Shown here: positions 19,137-27,382 of the stretch, one piece after another
How positions within the stretch are numbered: position 1 is the first letter of the stretch
How the letters are laid out: each line of letters starts with the position of its first letter
DNA from: Gammaproteobacteria bacterium
GTDB taxonomy: Bacteria; Pseudomonadota; Gammaproteobacteria; Steroidobacterales; Steroidobacteraceae
DNA length: 64,000 nucleotides
Assembly (NCBI GenBank): GCA_003132025.1
Contig: PKWJ01000040.1
Span: forward strand, 92,916 to 156,915
Direction of reading: 5' to 3'
Program-made: the position numbers and the translations under genes
Notes under the pieces: generated by a model
What the model was told of the DNA's origin: nothing
Databases searched by the model: none
Seen by the model: the letters and a program-made list of their open reading frames with translations, nothing else

Positions 19137-19901
19137 TCAGATTTTCTGGCCGCCCAACACTTCAATAATCTGGCCGGAACCGGCGACTTTTGAGCTCAGA
19201 TGCCTCGGATGCGTGCGCAGGCGCACATCGCCTGAGCCCGCGATGAACACGTCCGCATCGTCGCTTGGAGCGACATCGGCGGCGCCGCTGCCGGCGATGA
19301 ATATCTTGCTCGACTGCACGGCCAGCTGCCCAAGGTCGGCATCGCCCGAGCCCATGATCTGCACGTTCAGCCTGTCGGTGCTGCCGTTGGCCCGCACCGA
19401 ACCGCTGCCGTGGATGGCAACCGTCAGTGCATCCTGCTGCAGGTTATCCAGCTCCAGCTTGCCCGACCCGTTGACGGTGATGTCATGCAGCGCCGGACCC
19501 GACAGCTCGATCTCGAGCGGTCCGGGATAACGGTGGTACGGTCGACTGACAGCCACGCGGCCGTCACCGACGCGTATGCGGTCCAGCACGCGCCGCGGCC
19601 CGCGGATCGACAGGTGCCATTCACCCGCAGGCTGAAAGTGAAGATTGGCGGGCACATCGAGTTCGAGTCGATCAGCGGTGCCCCAGGCGAAGTCGCGTGA
19701 TTCGATCCGGCCGCGCTCGCCGCCCTGGTCGCGAGCGTCACTGTCGTCGTCATCGTCATCCTCACCGAACCAGCCCTGGTAACCGGACCAGGTCCATGAC
19801 TCAAGGTGGTTGCCGTGGCGGTACAACATCGCCGCCAGCGGCAGGCAGATCAGCGCCGCAGCGATGCCGACGATGGCGATAACGATTATGGAACGCGTCA
19901 T
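19137..19901 (-). CDS. GIN-domain (DUF2807) single-span protein
   Basis: A 254-residue protein with an N-terminal membrane helix (IIVIAIVGIAAALICLPLAAM, residues 4-25), a very acidic linker (EDDDDDDSD near residues 46-55) and a putative auto-transporter-adhesin-head-like GIN domain. That domain contains six GSG turns at regular spacing (VNGSGK, IHGSGS, IMGSGD, IAGSGA, IAGSGD, VAGSGQ), expected of a right-handed beta-helix or roll. It is the last gene of an operon with a HAAS/DUF1700-like protein and a PadR regulator, 15 bp behind the former. Its role is unknown; an envelope or stress function is inferred. Confidence 0.8.
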   Translation of the reverse strand: MTRSIIVIAIVGIAAALICLPLAAMLYRHGNHLESWTWSGYQGWFGEDDDDDDSDARDQGGERGRIESRDFAWGTADRLELDVPANLHFQPAGEWHLSIRGPRRVLDRIRVGDGRVAVSRPYHRYPGPLEIELSGPALHDITVNGSGKLELDNLQQDALTVAIHGSGSVRANGSTDRLNVQIMGSGDADLGQLAVQSSKIFIAGSGAADVAPSDDADVFIAGSGDVRLRTHPRHLSSKVAGSGQIIEVLGGQKI

Positions 19902-19916
19902 GGCGATGTCTCCTGC

Positions 19917-20492
19917 TCAGCCGCCACGGTCGGCGGGTTTCAACACCTGATAATGCAGTCGCGCATATCGGCCTAGCAGCCTGACCACGCCTTCGAGCAG
20001 CAACCACAGCAGCGCCGCACAGCCGACGCTGCCGCCGAGCAGCCCGACGCCGACCAGCGTGCGCGACGAGGCGGATACGATGGTCGCAAAATTGTCCCAG
20101 TGCAGCAGCCCCGACAGCAGCACCCACACGGCGGCGACGCTGACGGCGAACAGCACCATTGCCGTGATGAACGCGCAGAGCGCGAACACCAGTAAAAATG
20201 GCAGCAGGATGAAAATATCCACCGCCAGCATGCCGCCCAGGCTCACCATGGCAGCGAGCAGTGCCGCCGGCGTGCGCTGCCGTTCCCAGCGGCGCAATCC
20301 CGCCTCGGCGCGCAGTTCGCGCCCCAGCCGCAGTGGATCGCCCAACGCCCCAGCGACCTCCGCTTCCGACCGGCCGGCGGCCAGCCCCTCGTCGAAATGT
20401 GCGTTGTAGTCGGCGACGATATCGTCCAGTTCCTTCGGAGCCATGCCCGACAACGCTTGCCGCAGCTGCGCAATGAATTCGGCTCGAGTCAT
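19917..20492 (-). CDS. HAAS-domain (DUF1700-like) membrane protein
   Basis: A 191-residue inner-membrane protein. The N-terminal 60 residues are a HAAS domain (MTRAEFIAQLRQALSGMAPKE, then IVADYNAHFDEGLAAGRSE and LGDPLRLGRELRAE), a helical module that usually accompanies PadR regulators. Three to four hydrophobic helices follow (IFILLPFLLVFALCAFITAM; SVAAVWVLLSGLLHW; LLGGSVGCAALLWLLLEGVV). The start at 20492 overlaps the PadR stop by 4 bp (ATGA), so the pair is coupled. HAAS proteins are thought to signal to, or be controlled by, the neighbouring PadR; the present role is inferred from that pairing. Confidence 0.82.
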   Translation of the reverse strand: MTRAEFIAQLRQALSGMAPKELDDIVADYNAHFDEGLAAGRSEAEVAGALGDPLRLGRELRAEAGLRRWERQRTPAALLAAMVSLGGMLAVDIFILLPFLLVFALCAFITAMVLFAVSVAAVWVLLSGLLHWDNFATIVSASSRTLVGVGLLGGSVGCAALLWLLLEGVVRLLGRYARLHYQVLKPADRGG

Positions 20493-20815
20493 CGTGACGC
20501 TCCCAGTGCGCGATTGATCGACGTGACGAAGTCCAGCCACTCGGCTTTCTGCGTCGCGAAGGCGCTGCGTCCCGCCGGTGTCAATTTATAGTACTTGCGC
20601 GACGGTCCACTGGCCGACTCCACCAGGTAGGTCTTCACCAGACCATCGAGCTGCAACCGGCGCATCAACGGATAGATCGTGCCTTCGCCCATGCCGACGT
20701 CGCGCGCCAGCACGCTGGCGAGTTCGTAGGCATAGGAGTCCTGTCGCGACAACAGCGCCAGCACGCACAGTTCCAATGCGCCCTTCTTGAGCTGCACCTG
20801 CAGTGGTTCAGTCAC
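20489..20815 (-). CDS. PadR-family transcriptional regulator
   Basis: A 108-residue winged-helix DNA-binding protein with the standard PadR pattern: ALELCVLALLSRQDSYAYEL (helix 1-2), GEGTIYPLMRRLQLDGLVKTYL (recognition helix and wing) and SGPSRKYYKLTPAGRSAF. The start is GTG. It heads an operon with the HAAS-domain and GIN-domain genes. A perfect inverted repeat stands 31 bp upstream of the start and is the likely site for autoregulation. Confidence 0.9.
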   Translation of the reverse strand: MTEPLQVQLKKGALELCVLALLSRQDSYAYELASVLARDVGMGEGTIYPLMRRLQLDGLVKTYLVESASGPSRKYYKLTPAGRSAFATQKAEWLDFVTSINRALGASR

Positions 20816-20845
20816 GTGCTGTTCACCTGGCTATAGGTTATCGCA

Positions 20846-20870
20846 CAGTACCTTGTTATACAAGGTACTG
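20846..20870. promoter_or_regulatory. Perfect palindrome, candidate PadR operator
   Basis: Two exact 10-bp arms, CAGTACCTTG and CAAGGTACTG, flank the 5-base centre TTATA, 31 bp before the PadR start. A perfect 25-bp dyad directly in front of a padR gene is the usual position for the autoregulatory site. The centre read on the minus strand contains TATAAC, so the site may cover the -10 box. Binding itself is inferred. Confidence 0.65.
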
Positions 20871-21293
20871 CTGACTCCCGGCCGGGGCGCGCACCCTGTG
20901 GGCGCGTGACCAGCCGTTGCGTCAGCTGCGATGACTGGCGCCACGGCCGGGGGCTCCGTTGGCGTCAAATCACCGGTTTGTCGCGCGTCGATTGTTGCGC
21001 TGCGGTGTGCACTTCAGATCTTCTGTCCCCGACACCTCAACGGATAGTGGTGTCGCCCAGCGGGCCCGGGTGCGTGGTGGCGTCATGCGCTGTGGGATTG
21101 TTGATTGAAGTGACCCGATCATCTGCCCTGAGCCCGATCAGCGCGCCACTGAAGCAACCAAAGTTCCGCCAGCTGGCACTCATACCTGGCAACCATAGCA
21201 AGTCCGCTGTCCGGATCAGGTGCCGGTCCCGAAGGTCGCGGCGCAGGCGCTAGTGGCCGCGTAGACCATCGTTGCCCTTCGCGTGGAGAAACC
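20871..21293. other. Gene-poor region with a decayed chimaeric duplication (mainly 20905-21060)
   Basis: No intact gene is visible. On the plus strand at 20912-20952 the DNA encodes SRCVSCDDWRHGR, nearly the same as SRCISCDYWRHGR around the Cys motif of the radical SAM gene at 21404 (about three quarters of bases match). Just after it, 20984-21045 resembles the 3' end of the GIN-domain gene and its downstream flank (19110-19165), including the final codons and stop, with a one-base deletion. So a fragment of each neighbouring gene appears to be fused here and decayed. The rest (21111-21293) shows nothing recognisable beyond the mini-ORF's ribosome site. Confidence 0.45.
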
Positions 21294-21407
21294 ATGACTA
21301 GCGCCGGTGTGCGTTCGACGAACAGGCAGGCGAGAACGACGCGAATGGTAGTACGCGCAATCGCCGTGCCAGGCGCCGGCGCGTCGATTGCTTGCCTGCG
21401 GCGGTGA
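21294..21407 (+). CDS. Mini-ORF coupled to a radical SAM gene (37 aa)
   Basis: An ATG with GGAGAA five bases upstream opens a 37-residue frame beginning MTSAGVRSTNRQARTTRMV and ending SIACLRR. Its TGA overlaps the likely GTG start of the radical SAM gene (GTGA), an arrangement typical of translational coupling. The peptide is Arg-rich in its first half, with a single Cys near the end. It might be a leader that sets translation of the operon, or a precursor peptide for the radical SAM enzyme. No known precursor family is recognisable, and chance remains possible. Confidence 0.4.
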   Translation: MTSAGVRSTNRQARTTRMVVRAIAVPGAGASIACLRR

Positions 21408-22450
21408 ACGCTGTGCCCGCAGCCAATGCCCCGGACGGTCAGCGGCTGCAACAGCTGCCGCTGGTCACCCTCTACCTGACCGAGCGCTGCAATTCGCGCT
21501 GCATCAGTTGCGACTACTGGCGTCACGGCAGGTCGGACATCAGCCTCGAACGGGTGTCGCGCTTGCTCCCCAGCCTCGCCCGGCTGCAAACCCGGGTGGC
21601 GTTGATATCGGGCGGGGAGCCACTGCTGAACCCGCAGTGGGCGCAGATCGCGCAGCTGCTCAAGGATGGCGGTTTGCACGTCTGGCTTCTAACGTCCGGC
21701 CTTTCGCTGGCCAAGCATGCGGGGCGTGCTGGCCAGCTGTTCGACGCCATCACGGTCTCGCTCGACGGGGTCAACGCCGAAACCTACGCCGCTATCCGGG
21801 GTTTGAACGCATTCGAGCGAGTGTGTGCAGGGATTCGGGCGGCGGCCAGCACCGGTATACCGGTCGGCCTGCGAGTCACGGTGCAGGCGGCAAACTATCG
21901 CCAGCTTCCGGCATTCATCGATCTAGCGCGGCAACTGGGGGCCCATCAGGTGTCGTTCATCGCCGTCGACGTCGCCAACCCGCACGCGTTTGGGCGGCTG
22001 GATGGGATCGTGCCGGATCTCGCCCTGCAGCCAGGCGATCTGCCCGAGCTCGAGCAGATCCTCAGCGCCATGGAGCGCGACTACGCGCCGGACTTTCGCT
22101 CGGGCTTCATTGCCGAGAGTCCAAACAAGCTGCGACGCATCCACCAGTATTTTTCAGCCGTCTGCGGAGTGGGTGCGTTTCCCCCGACGCGCTGCAACGC
22201 GCCGGAATTCTCCGCCGTGATCGACGCGGGCGGCCGAGTCAACCCGTGTTTCTTCATTCCCGGTCCGACCGGGCAGCCCCTGCAGGACGAGTTGGGTGCC
22301 GTACTGAACGCCGACTCGATGCTCGCGTTGCGCGCCGACATTCGCGCGCGGGCACGATCCGAATGCGCCACCTGCGTCTGTTCGCTGTGGCGTGAATCGG
22401 GCAGTCGCACTGCTCGCGACTTCCTGCCGCACAGGCAGGCAAATGCCTGA
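21404..22450 (+). CDS. Radical SAM protein with Cys-rich (SPASM/twitch-like) C-terminus
   Basis: An iron-sulfur enzyme of 348 residues that would generate a 5'-deoxyadenosyl radical. The [4Fe-4S] motif is C29-x3-C33-x2-C36 in ERCNSRCISCDYW, preceded by the LVTLYLT strand; the GGEP motif follows in ALISGGEPLL, and SLDGVNAETY is the usual SAM-site strand. A Cys-rich tail (CGVG..RCNAP..NPCFF, then CATCVC) suggests an auxiliary cluster as in SPASM or twitch enzymes. The start is GTG 21404, overlapping the mini-ORF; TTG 21392 is an alternative. The stop overlaps the methyltransferase gene. The substrate is unknown. Confidence 0.85.
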   Translation: MNAVPAANAPDGQRLQQLPLVTLYLTERCNSRCISCDYWRHGRSDISLERVSRLLPSLARLQTRVALISGGEPLLNPQWAQIAQLLKDGGLHVWLLTSGLSLAKHAGRAGQLFDAITVSLDGVNAETYAAIRGLNAFERVCAGIRAAASTGIPVGLRVTVQAANYRQLPAFIDLARQLGAHQVSFIAVDVANPHAFGRLDGIVPDLALQPGDLPELEQILSAMERDYAPDFRSGFIAESPNKLRRIHQYFSAVCGVGAFPPTRCNAPEFSAVIDAGGRVNPCFFIPGPTGQPLQDELGAVLNADSMLALRADIRARARSECATCVCSLWRESGSRTARDFLPHRQANA

Positions 22451-23195
22451 TGTCACGCACACCGCTGCCGTCCTGCCCGCGCAGGATGCGCTGCGCCGGT
22501 CGCGCCTGGCTTTCATCGCGCGCCTGCTGGGCAAGGCGATGGCTGCGGGCCACCGGCTTGCAAGGAAGGACCGATACGACGATTTCCGCCTCGAGTGGGT
22601 GCATGAGGCGCCATTCCTGGTGATACCGAGCGTGTTCAATCCGAAGGTGCCGCGCACCGGGGAATTCCTCGCCGCCCAGATCGATCCGCGGCTTGTGCAT
22701 GCCGATTCGGAGGTGCTGGACATGGGCACCGGGTCCGGAGTGGGCGCAGTCTTTGCCGCCAGGTACGCGCGCCGCGTCGTGGCCGTGGACATCAATGTGG
22801 CCGCGGTCCGCTGCGCCGGCATCAATGCGCGCCTGAACCACCTGGAACACAAGATCGAGGTACGGCACGGCGATCTGTTTGCGCCCGTGCCTGACCAGCG
22901 CTTCGACCTGGTGCTGTTCAATCCGCCATTCCTGCTTGGGGCGCCACGGGACGACCGCGATCGCGCCTGGCGCTCGAACGATGTCGCCGAGCGCTTCGCC
23001 GCCGGACTCGCCGGGCACCTCAAGCCGGGCGCGTGCGCGCTGGTGCTGCTGTCGACCTTCGGCGATAGCGATGCGTTTCTCGAGGCATTTCGCAGGCACG
23101 GATTTGCAATCGCGGTGTGGGCCGAGCGCCGGTACGTCAACGAGAAGCTGGCCGTCTTCAGGCTCACGCTGCCAGGCGAGCGGCAGGCCGCATGA
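22443..23195 (+). CDS. Class I SAM methyltransferase, HemK/PrmC-like
   Basis: A 250-residue methyltransferase. Motif I reads LDMGTGSGVGAVFAA (about residues 96-110), the acidic motif II end is VVAVDINVAAV, and motif IV is FNPPFLLG, the NPP[F/Y] signature of enzymes that methylate amide or ring nitrogens (PrmC/HemK, RlmG types). The N-terminal part (LARKDRYDDFRLEWV) differs from PrmC, so this is probably a pathway enzyme, not the release-factor methylase. Its ATG overlaps the upstream radical SAM stop, and its TGA overlaps the next ATG, inside a tightly coupled operon. Confidence 0.8.
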   Translation: MPDVTHTAAVLPAQDALRRSRLAFIARLLGKAMAAGHRLARKDRYDDFRLEWVHEAPFLVIPSVFNPKVPRTGEFLAAQIDPRLVHADSEVLDMGTGSGVGAVFAARYARRVVAVDINVAAVRCAGINARLNHLEHKIEVRHGDLFAPVPDQRFDLVLFNPPFLLGAPRDDRDRAWRSNDVAERFAAGLAGHLKPGACALVLLSTFGDSDAFLEAFRRHGFAIAVWAERRYVNEKLAVFRLTLPGERQAA

Positions 23196-24664
23196 TGGAT
23201 GCACCGGCGATGGCTATTCGCGCATTGACCACCGCGCGGCGGGCGAACCGCCGACTCAAGGTCGTGCTCTACAATCCCCAGGCGGTATTTTTCACGATGC
23301 CGCTGGCATTGCTCGCCATCGGCTCCGAACTCGACCCGGACGTGTACGAGATCGTAACTATAGACGGGCGGCTGGATCCGAACGCCGAAGATACCGTGCG
23401 CTCTCATATCAATGGAGCGGTGTGCCTGGGGATCACCGTACTGACCGGGGCGCCGATCTCGGATGCGCTGCGGATCTCGCGCGCGGCGAAACAGGCACGG
23501 CCCGATTTGCCCGTGGTATGGGGCGGCTGGCATCCGTCGATGTTTGCCCGCGAGTGTCTGGTCGAGCCGTCGGTCGACGTCACGGTGCGTGGGCAGGGTG
23601 AAGAGACCTTCGCGGAAATCGTCGACCGGCTTGCCGACGGACGTTCACTCCAAGGTTGCGCCGGATGCACCGTACGGCTGGCCGACGGGACGATTCACGA
23701 GAATCCTGCGCGCGCCCTGGCCCAGGTCGACAAGTTTCGCGCTCACGACTACCGGTTGATTCCGGTCGAGCGCTACTTCGAGCTCAAGGGCAAGCGCCAG
23801 CTCGACTACATCTCGTCGCAGGGCTGCAACTTCCGCTGCGCGTTCTGCTCCGATCCGTTCGTCTATGGCCGCAAGTGGGTGGGGCTCGAACCGACGCGCA
23901 TGGCGATCAGATTGAAGGAACTTTGGGACCAGTACCATTTCAACGATGTCAACTTCCAGGACGAGACCTTCTTCACCAAGCGCGACCGCGTCCAGTCGCT
24001 TGCCGACCGCATCGTCGAGTCCGGCATGAAGATCACCTGGGCGGCGACCATGCGTGCCGATCAGGGTATCCGCATGAGCGATGAGGTCTGGGCGCGCTGC
24101 AAGCAGTCCGGGTTGCGCCGGCTGCTGGTCGGCGTGGAGTCCGGCTCGAACGAGATGCTCAAGCGCATCCGCAAGGACATCAGGATCGAGCAGGTGTTCG
24201 AGACCGCGGAGAAGATGCTCAGGTTCGACATCGCCGGCCATTTCCCGTTCATCGTCGGCTTCCCGGACGAAAGCGACGCCAGCATTCAGGCGACGCTCGA
24301 CTGCGCCAAGAAGTTGCGCTCGCTGAGCCCGGATTTCCTGACGCCGATCTATTACTTCAAGCCCTATCCGGGCAGCGAACTGGTGATCGAAGCCGTCGCC
24401 CGCGGCTTTCGCCTGCCCGAGACGCTCGAGGCATGGGCGCAATTCGATTACGTGGCCGGAATGCCCGGACCGTGGGTGTCGCCGGAGAAATTCAAGCTGA
24501 TCGAGCGCTTCAAGTTCTTCCACGAACTGGCCTGGAAACGCATGTCGCGTGACAAGAAACTGCTGCAGCAACTCGCGCGCTACCGCTGTGACACCGACAA
24601 CTATCGCTGGCCGGTCGAGATGCTGCTCACGCGCTGGATCCTGCCGGCTCAGAGGCTGTCATGA
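23192..24664 (+). CDS. B12-binding-domain radical SAM protein (first copy)
   Basis: A 490-residue enzyme. The N-terminal cobalamin-binding domain (KVVLYNPQAVFF...GAVCLGITVLTGAPISDALRISR...VWGGWHPS) is followed by the radical SAM core with C212-x3-C216-x2-C219 in SQGCNFRCAFC and by VNFQDETFF and LLVGVESGS. Members of this class methylate unreactive carbons or carry out ring closures (BchE, HpnP-like enzymes). The C-terminal 120 residues fit the usual DUF4070-like extension only loosely. Start ATG 23192 overlaps the preceding stop (ATGATG). The substrate is unknown; glycan or lipid modification is inferred from the glycosyltransferase and exporter genes downstream. Confidence 0.87.
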   Translation: MMDAPAMAIRALTTARRANRRLKVVLYNPQAVFFTMPLALLAIGSELDPDVYEIVTIDGRLDPNAEDTVRSHINGAVCLGITVLTGAPISDALRISRAAKQARPDLPVVWGGWHPSMFARECLVEPSVDVTVRGQGEETFAEIVDRLADGRSLQGCAGCTVRLADGTIHENPARALAQVDKFRAHDYRLIPVERYFELKGKRQLDYISSQGCNFRCAFCSDPFVYGRKWVGLEPTRMAIRLKELWDQYHFNDVNFQDETFFTKRDRVQSLADRIVESGMKITWAATMRADQGIRMSDEVWARCKQSGLRRLLVGVESGSNEMLKRIRKDIRIEQVFETAEKMLRFDIAGHFPFIVGFPDESDASIQATLDCAKKLRSLSPDFLTPIYYFKPYPGSELVIEAVARGFRLPETLEAWAQFDYVAGMPGPWVSPEKFKLIERFKFFHELAWKRMSRDKKLLQQLARYRCDTDNYRWPVEMLLTRWILPAQRLS

Positions 24665-26175
24665 CCGCTTCGCGGCGCATTCTGCTCATCAACCCGACCA
24701 TCACGTCGCATCGCCATGCCCGTTTCCCGCTCGCCGTCATGAGCCTATCCGCGGCGCTCGAGGGCAGGCACAGCTCGACCATACTCGACGGCAATGTCGA
24801 TCGCGACTTCGTCGCCACGGCGGCACGCGCCGTAGAGCAGGGACTGTTCGACTGTGTGGGCATTACCGTCATGGGAGGCCCGCAGTTAACCTCGGCGATC
24901 GCGGTTTCCAGAGCCATCCGCGAGAAGCGGGCTGACGTGCCGATCATCTGGGGGGGCGCCTTTCCGACCGTGTGCCCGGAGGCGACCGTGAATGCCTCCT
25001 ACGTCGACTACGCCGTGCGCGGGCAGGGCGAGGACACGCTCATCGCGCTGCTCGATGCTCTGCCGGCACGCGGCGCCGAGGCGCTCGCCTCCATTGCCGG
25101 AATGAGCTGGCGCCTGGATGGCCGCACGGTGCACAACAAGGAGCGCAGATTTTCCACCACCAGCCTCAACCGCATGCTGCCGTATGAGGGTCTGGACAAC
25201 CCGCGCCAGTACCTGACCAGCACTTATCTCGGCCGGCGTACCGCCGGCTACCAGGCGGCCCTGGGTTGCAGGTTCCGCTGCACGTTCTGCGGCGTCGCCG
25301 CGATGTACCGCGGCAAGACGGCACTGCCGCCGGCGGCGCGTCTCGAGCAGGATCTGGGATTCCTGAAGGACCGGCTGGGCGTGGATGCGATCCAGTTCTA
25401 TGACCACAATTTCTTCGACCGTGAAGTGGACATGGTGCCGCTGCTCGAAGTGATGGCGAAATTCGAGCTGCCATGGTGGTGCTTTGCGCGCTCCGACGCG
25501 CTGGTGAATCTGTCAGAGCAATCCTGGGCGCTGGTGAAGAAGAGCCGTTTGCGCATGGCTTATATCGGGGCCGAATCCCCCAGCGATTGGCTGCTGCACG
25601 ACATCCGCAAAGGCACGCGCTCCGATCAGACCCTGGCCGCGATCGAGGCCTGTCGCCGCCACGGCGTGGTTCCGGAACTGTCCTTCATGCTGGCTCCGCC
25701 ACAGGATCCGGAGGGAGAGACGGAAAGAACGTTCGAGTTCATCCGCATGATCAAGCGCGTGCACCCGGCGACCGAGGTGATGATCTACATCTACACGCCG
25801 TTGCCACAGCGCCACGACAGCAAGGATGCGGCCGGTCTGCGCATGCAGAGCGAGCTGCGCGATTGCGCCGGCAATCCGGTCGTTTTTCCGCGAACGGCGG
25901 ATGAGTGGGCCGAACCGCGGTGGCGGGCCTACTGGTGCCACCAGGATGCGCCCTGGCTATCGGCACGGCTGCGGCGCCGAATCGTCGATTTCACGACCGT
26001 GCTGGGATGCAGATTCCCGACCATCATGGACATCCGTGCATCTTCCTGGGGAAAAACTGCGCTGCGGGCGCTGGCGTCATGGCGCTACCGATTCCAGCGC
26101 TACGATGATCCCTGGGAGCTGCGTGTCTCCAGGAAACTCATCCGTCAATGGGACCCGCGTGTCATGAGCTTGTGA
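24661..26175 (+). CDS. B12-binding-domain radical SAM protein (second copy)
   Basis: A 504-residue protein organised like its upstream neighbour: a cobalamin domain (ILLINPTITSHRHARFPLAVMSLS...CVGITVMGGPQLTSAI..IIWGGAFP) and a radical SAM core with C203-x3-C207-x2-C210 in ALGCRFRCTFCG, QFYDHNFFD and MAYIGAESPS. The two copies are clearly different in sequence and are not a recent duplication. The start overlaps the preceding stop (ATGA). Tandem B12-radical SAM genes suggest two successive C-methylations or a methylation plus a rearrangement on the same product. Confidence 0.87.
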   Translation: MTASRRILLINPTITSHRHARFPLAVMSLSAALEGRHSSTILDGNVDRDFVATAARAVEQGLFDCVGITVMGGPQLTSAIAVSRAIREKRADVPIIWGGAFPTVCPEATVNASYVDYAVRGQGEDTLIALLDALPARGAEALASIAGMSWRLDGRTVHNKERRFSTTSLNRMLPYEGLDNPRQYLTSTYLGRRTAGYQAALGCRFRCTFCGVAAMYRGKTALPPAARLEQDLGFLKDRLGVDAIQFYDHNFFDREVDMVPLLEVMAKFELPWWCFARSDALVNLSEQSWALVKKSRLRMAYIGAESPSDWLLHDIRKGTRSDQTLAAIEACRRHGVVPELSFMLAPPQDPEGETERTFEFIRMIKRVHPATEVMIYIYTPLPQRHDSKDAAGLRMQSELRDCAGNPVVFPRTADEWAEPRWRAYWCHQDAPWLSARLRRRIVDFTTVLGCRFPTIMDIRASSWGKTALRALASWRYRFQRYDDPWELRVSRKLIRQWDPRVMSL

Positions 26176-27371
26176 CCAGCATGCCGCGCCCGTTGCTGCA
26201 CGTCGTACAGATCAGTTTTTTCAACGATGCGGAAGCACGATCGCCGGCGCAGCTGCTCGACGCGTGGCCTTCCCTGGTCGACGTCGCCGAAGCCGCAGCG
26301 CGATCCGGAAATCGAATTTCGGTGCTGCAGGCTTGCTCGCATACGCAACATCTGGCGCGCGCCGGTGTGGACTACCATTTTCAGCCATTTGGCGACGCCG
26401 CGGCGCCGAATTCTCGGAGCACGGCCTTCCGCGAAATGCTGCGCCAGCTGGCGCCGGACGTTTTTCACGTGCACGGCCTGGGCTTCCCGCGGCACGTGCT
26501 CGGCCTGAGCGCATCGGCCCCGGGCATTCCGATGATCCTTCAGGACCATGCGGACGGGCTGCCGCGAATGTGGCGGCGGCCGCTGTATCGGCGCGCAATG
26601 GCGGCGGCGGCGGGACTGGCATTCTGCGCTGCCGGGCAGGCGCGAAGCTTCATCGCGGCCGGCCTGGTGCATCGGCGAACGCAATTGCATGAAATCCCGG
26701 AATCCACCAGTCGCTTCTCCCCCGGCGACCGGCGCCTGGCGCGTAGCGCTACCGGCGTCGAGGGCGATCCCGCCGTGCTATGGGTCGGGCACCTGGATGC
26801 CAACAAGGATCCGCTCACGGTGCTTGCGGGAATCAGTGCCGCAGCCCGCGCGCTGCCGCGATTGCGGCTGTACTGCTGCTTCGGTCAGGCACCGCTGCTG
26901 CGCGCCGTTCAAGCCCGGATCGCCAATGATCCGCAGCTGCGCGACCGGGTGCAGCTGCTCGGGCGTGTGCCGCATGAGCGTATCGAGCAGCTGATGCGGG
27001 CGGCAGATCTGTTCGTGCTCGGCAGCCACCGTGAGGGCAGCGGCTACTCACTGATCGAAGCGCTCGCCTGTGGATTGCCCCCGATAGTCACCGATATCCC
27101 GTCGTTTGGTTCGCTGACGGGTACCGGCGCGGTGGGAATGTTGTGGCCGTGTGACAATCCGCAGGCGCTGTGCGACGCATTGCGGTCGATGGCGGGTCGG
27201 GCTGACAGCCTGATGCGCCGCGCCGTGCGTACGCATTTCGACCGCGAACTGTCGTTCGATGCGCTCGGCCGCAAGCTCGGCGCCATGTACCTGGACGTGC
27301 TCAGGCGCCGCCAGGTCACCGCAGTTTCGATGAGTCGGCCGGAAGCCAGCCGGCCGATACCGGCACGGTAG
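26172..27371 (+). CDS. Glycosyltransferase family 4-like (GT-B fold)
   Basis: A 399-residue glycosyltransferase. The C-terminal nucleotide-sugar half shows LWVGHLDANKDPLTVLAGI (about residues 198-216), LLGRVPHERIEQLMRAADLFVLGSHREGSGYSLIEALACGLPPIVTD, and the E-x7-E-like pair within SHREGSGYSLIEALACG. The N-terminal half (DVFHVHGLGFPRHV) is the acceptor side. GTG 26172 overlaps the previous stop (GTGA) and matches the coupling seen in the rest of the operon; ATG 26181 is the alternative. It should add a sugar to a growing glycan or lipid on the cytoplasmic face. Confidence 0.85.
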   Translation: MTSMPRPLLHVVQISFFNDAEARSPAQLLDAWPSLVDVAEAAARSGNRISVLQACSHTQHLARAGVDYHFQPFGDAAAPNSRSTAFREMLRQLAPDVFHVHGLGFPRHVLGLSASAPGIPMILQDHADGLPRMWRRPLYRRAMAAAAGLAFCAAGQARSFIAAGLVHRRTQLHEIPESTSRFSPGDRRLARSATGVEGDPAVLWVGHLDANKDPLTVLAGISAAARALPRLRLYCCFGQAPLLRAVQARIANDPQLRDRVQLLGRVPHERIEQLMRAADLFVLGSHREGSGYSLIEALACGLPPIVTDIPSFGSLTGTGAVGMLWPCDNPQALCDALRSMAGRADSLMRRAVRTHFDRELSFDALGRKLGAMYLDVLRRRQVTAVSMSRPEASRPIPAR

Positions 27372-27382
27372 CGGCCGCCGTC

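Noticed and set aside
19110-19165. A plus-strand extension of a coding frame past the GIN gene end
   Set aside because: The frame is the reverse of the lipoprotein upstream region and the GIN tail, with no start signal.
21173-21189. A sigma-54-like promoter (TGGCAC ... TGGCA) before the radical SAM operon
   Set aside because: The GG and GC pairs are two bases too far apart and the -12 element lacks TTGC.
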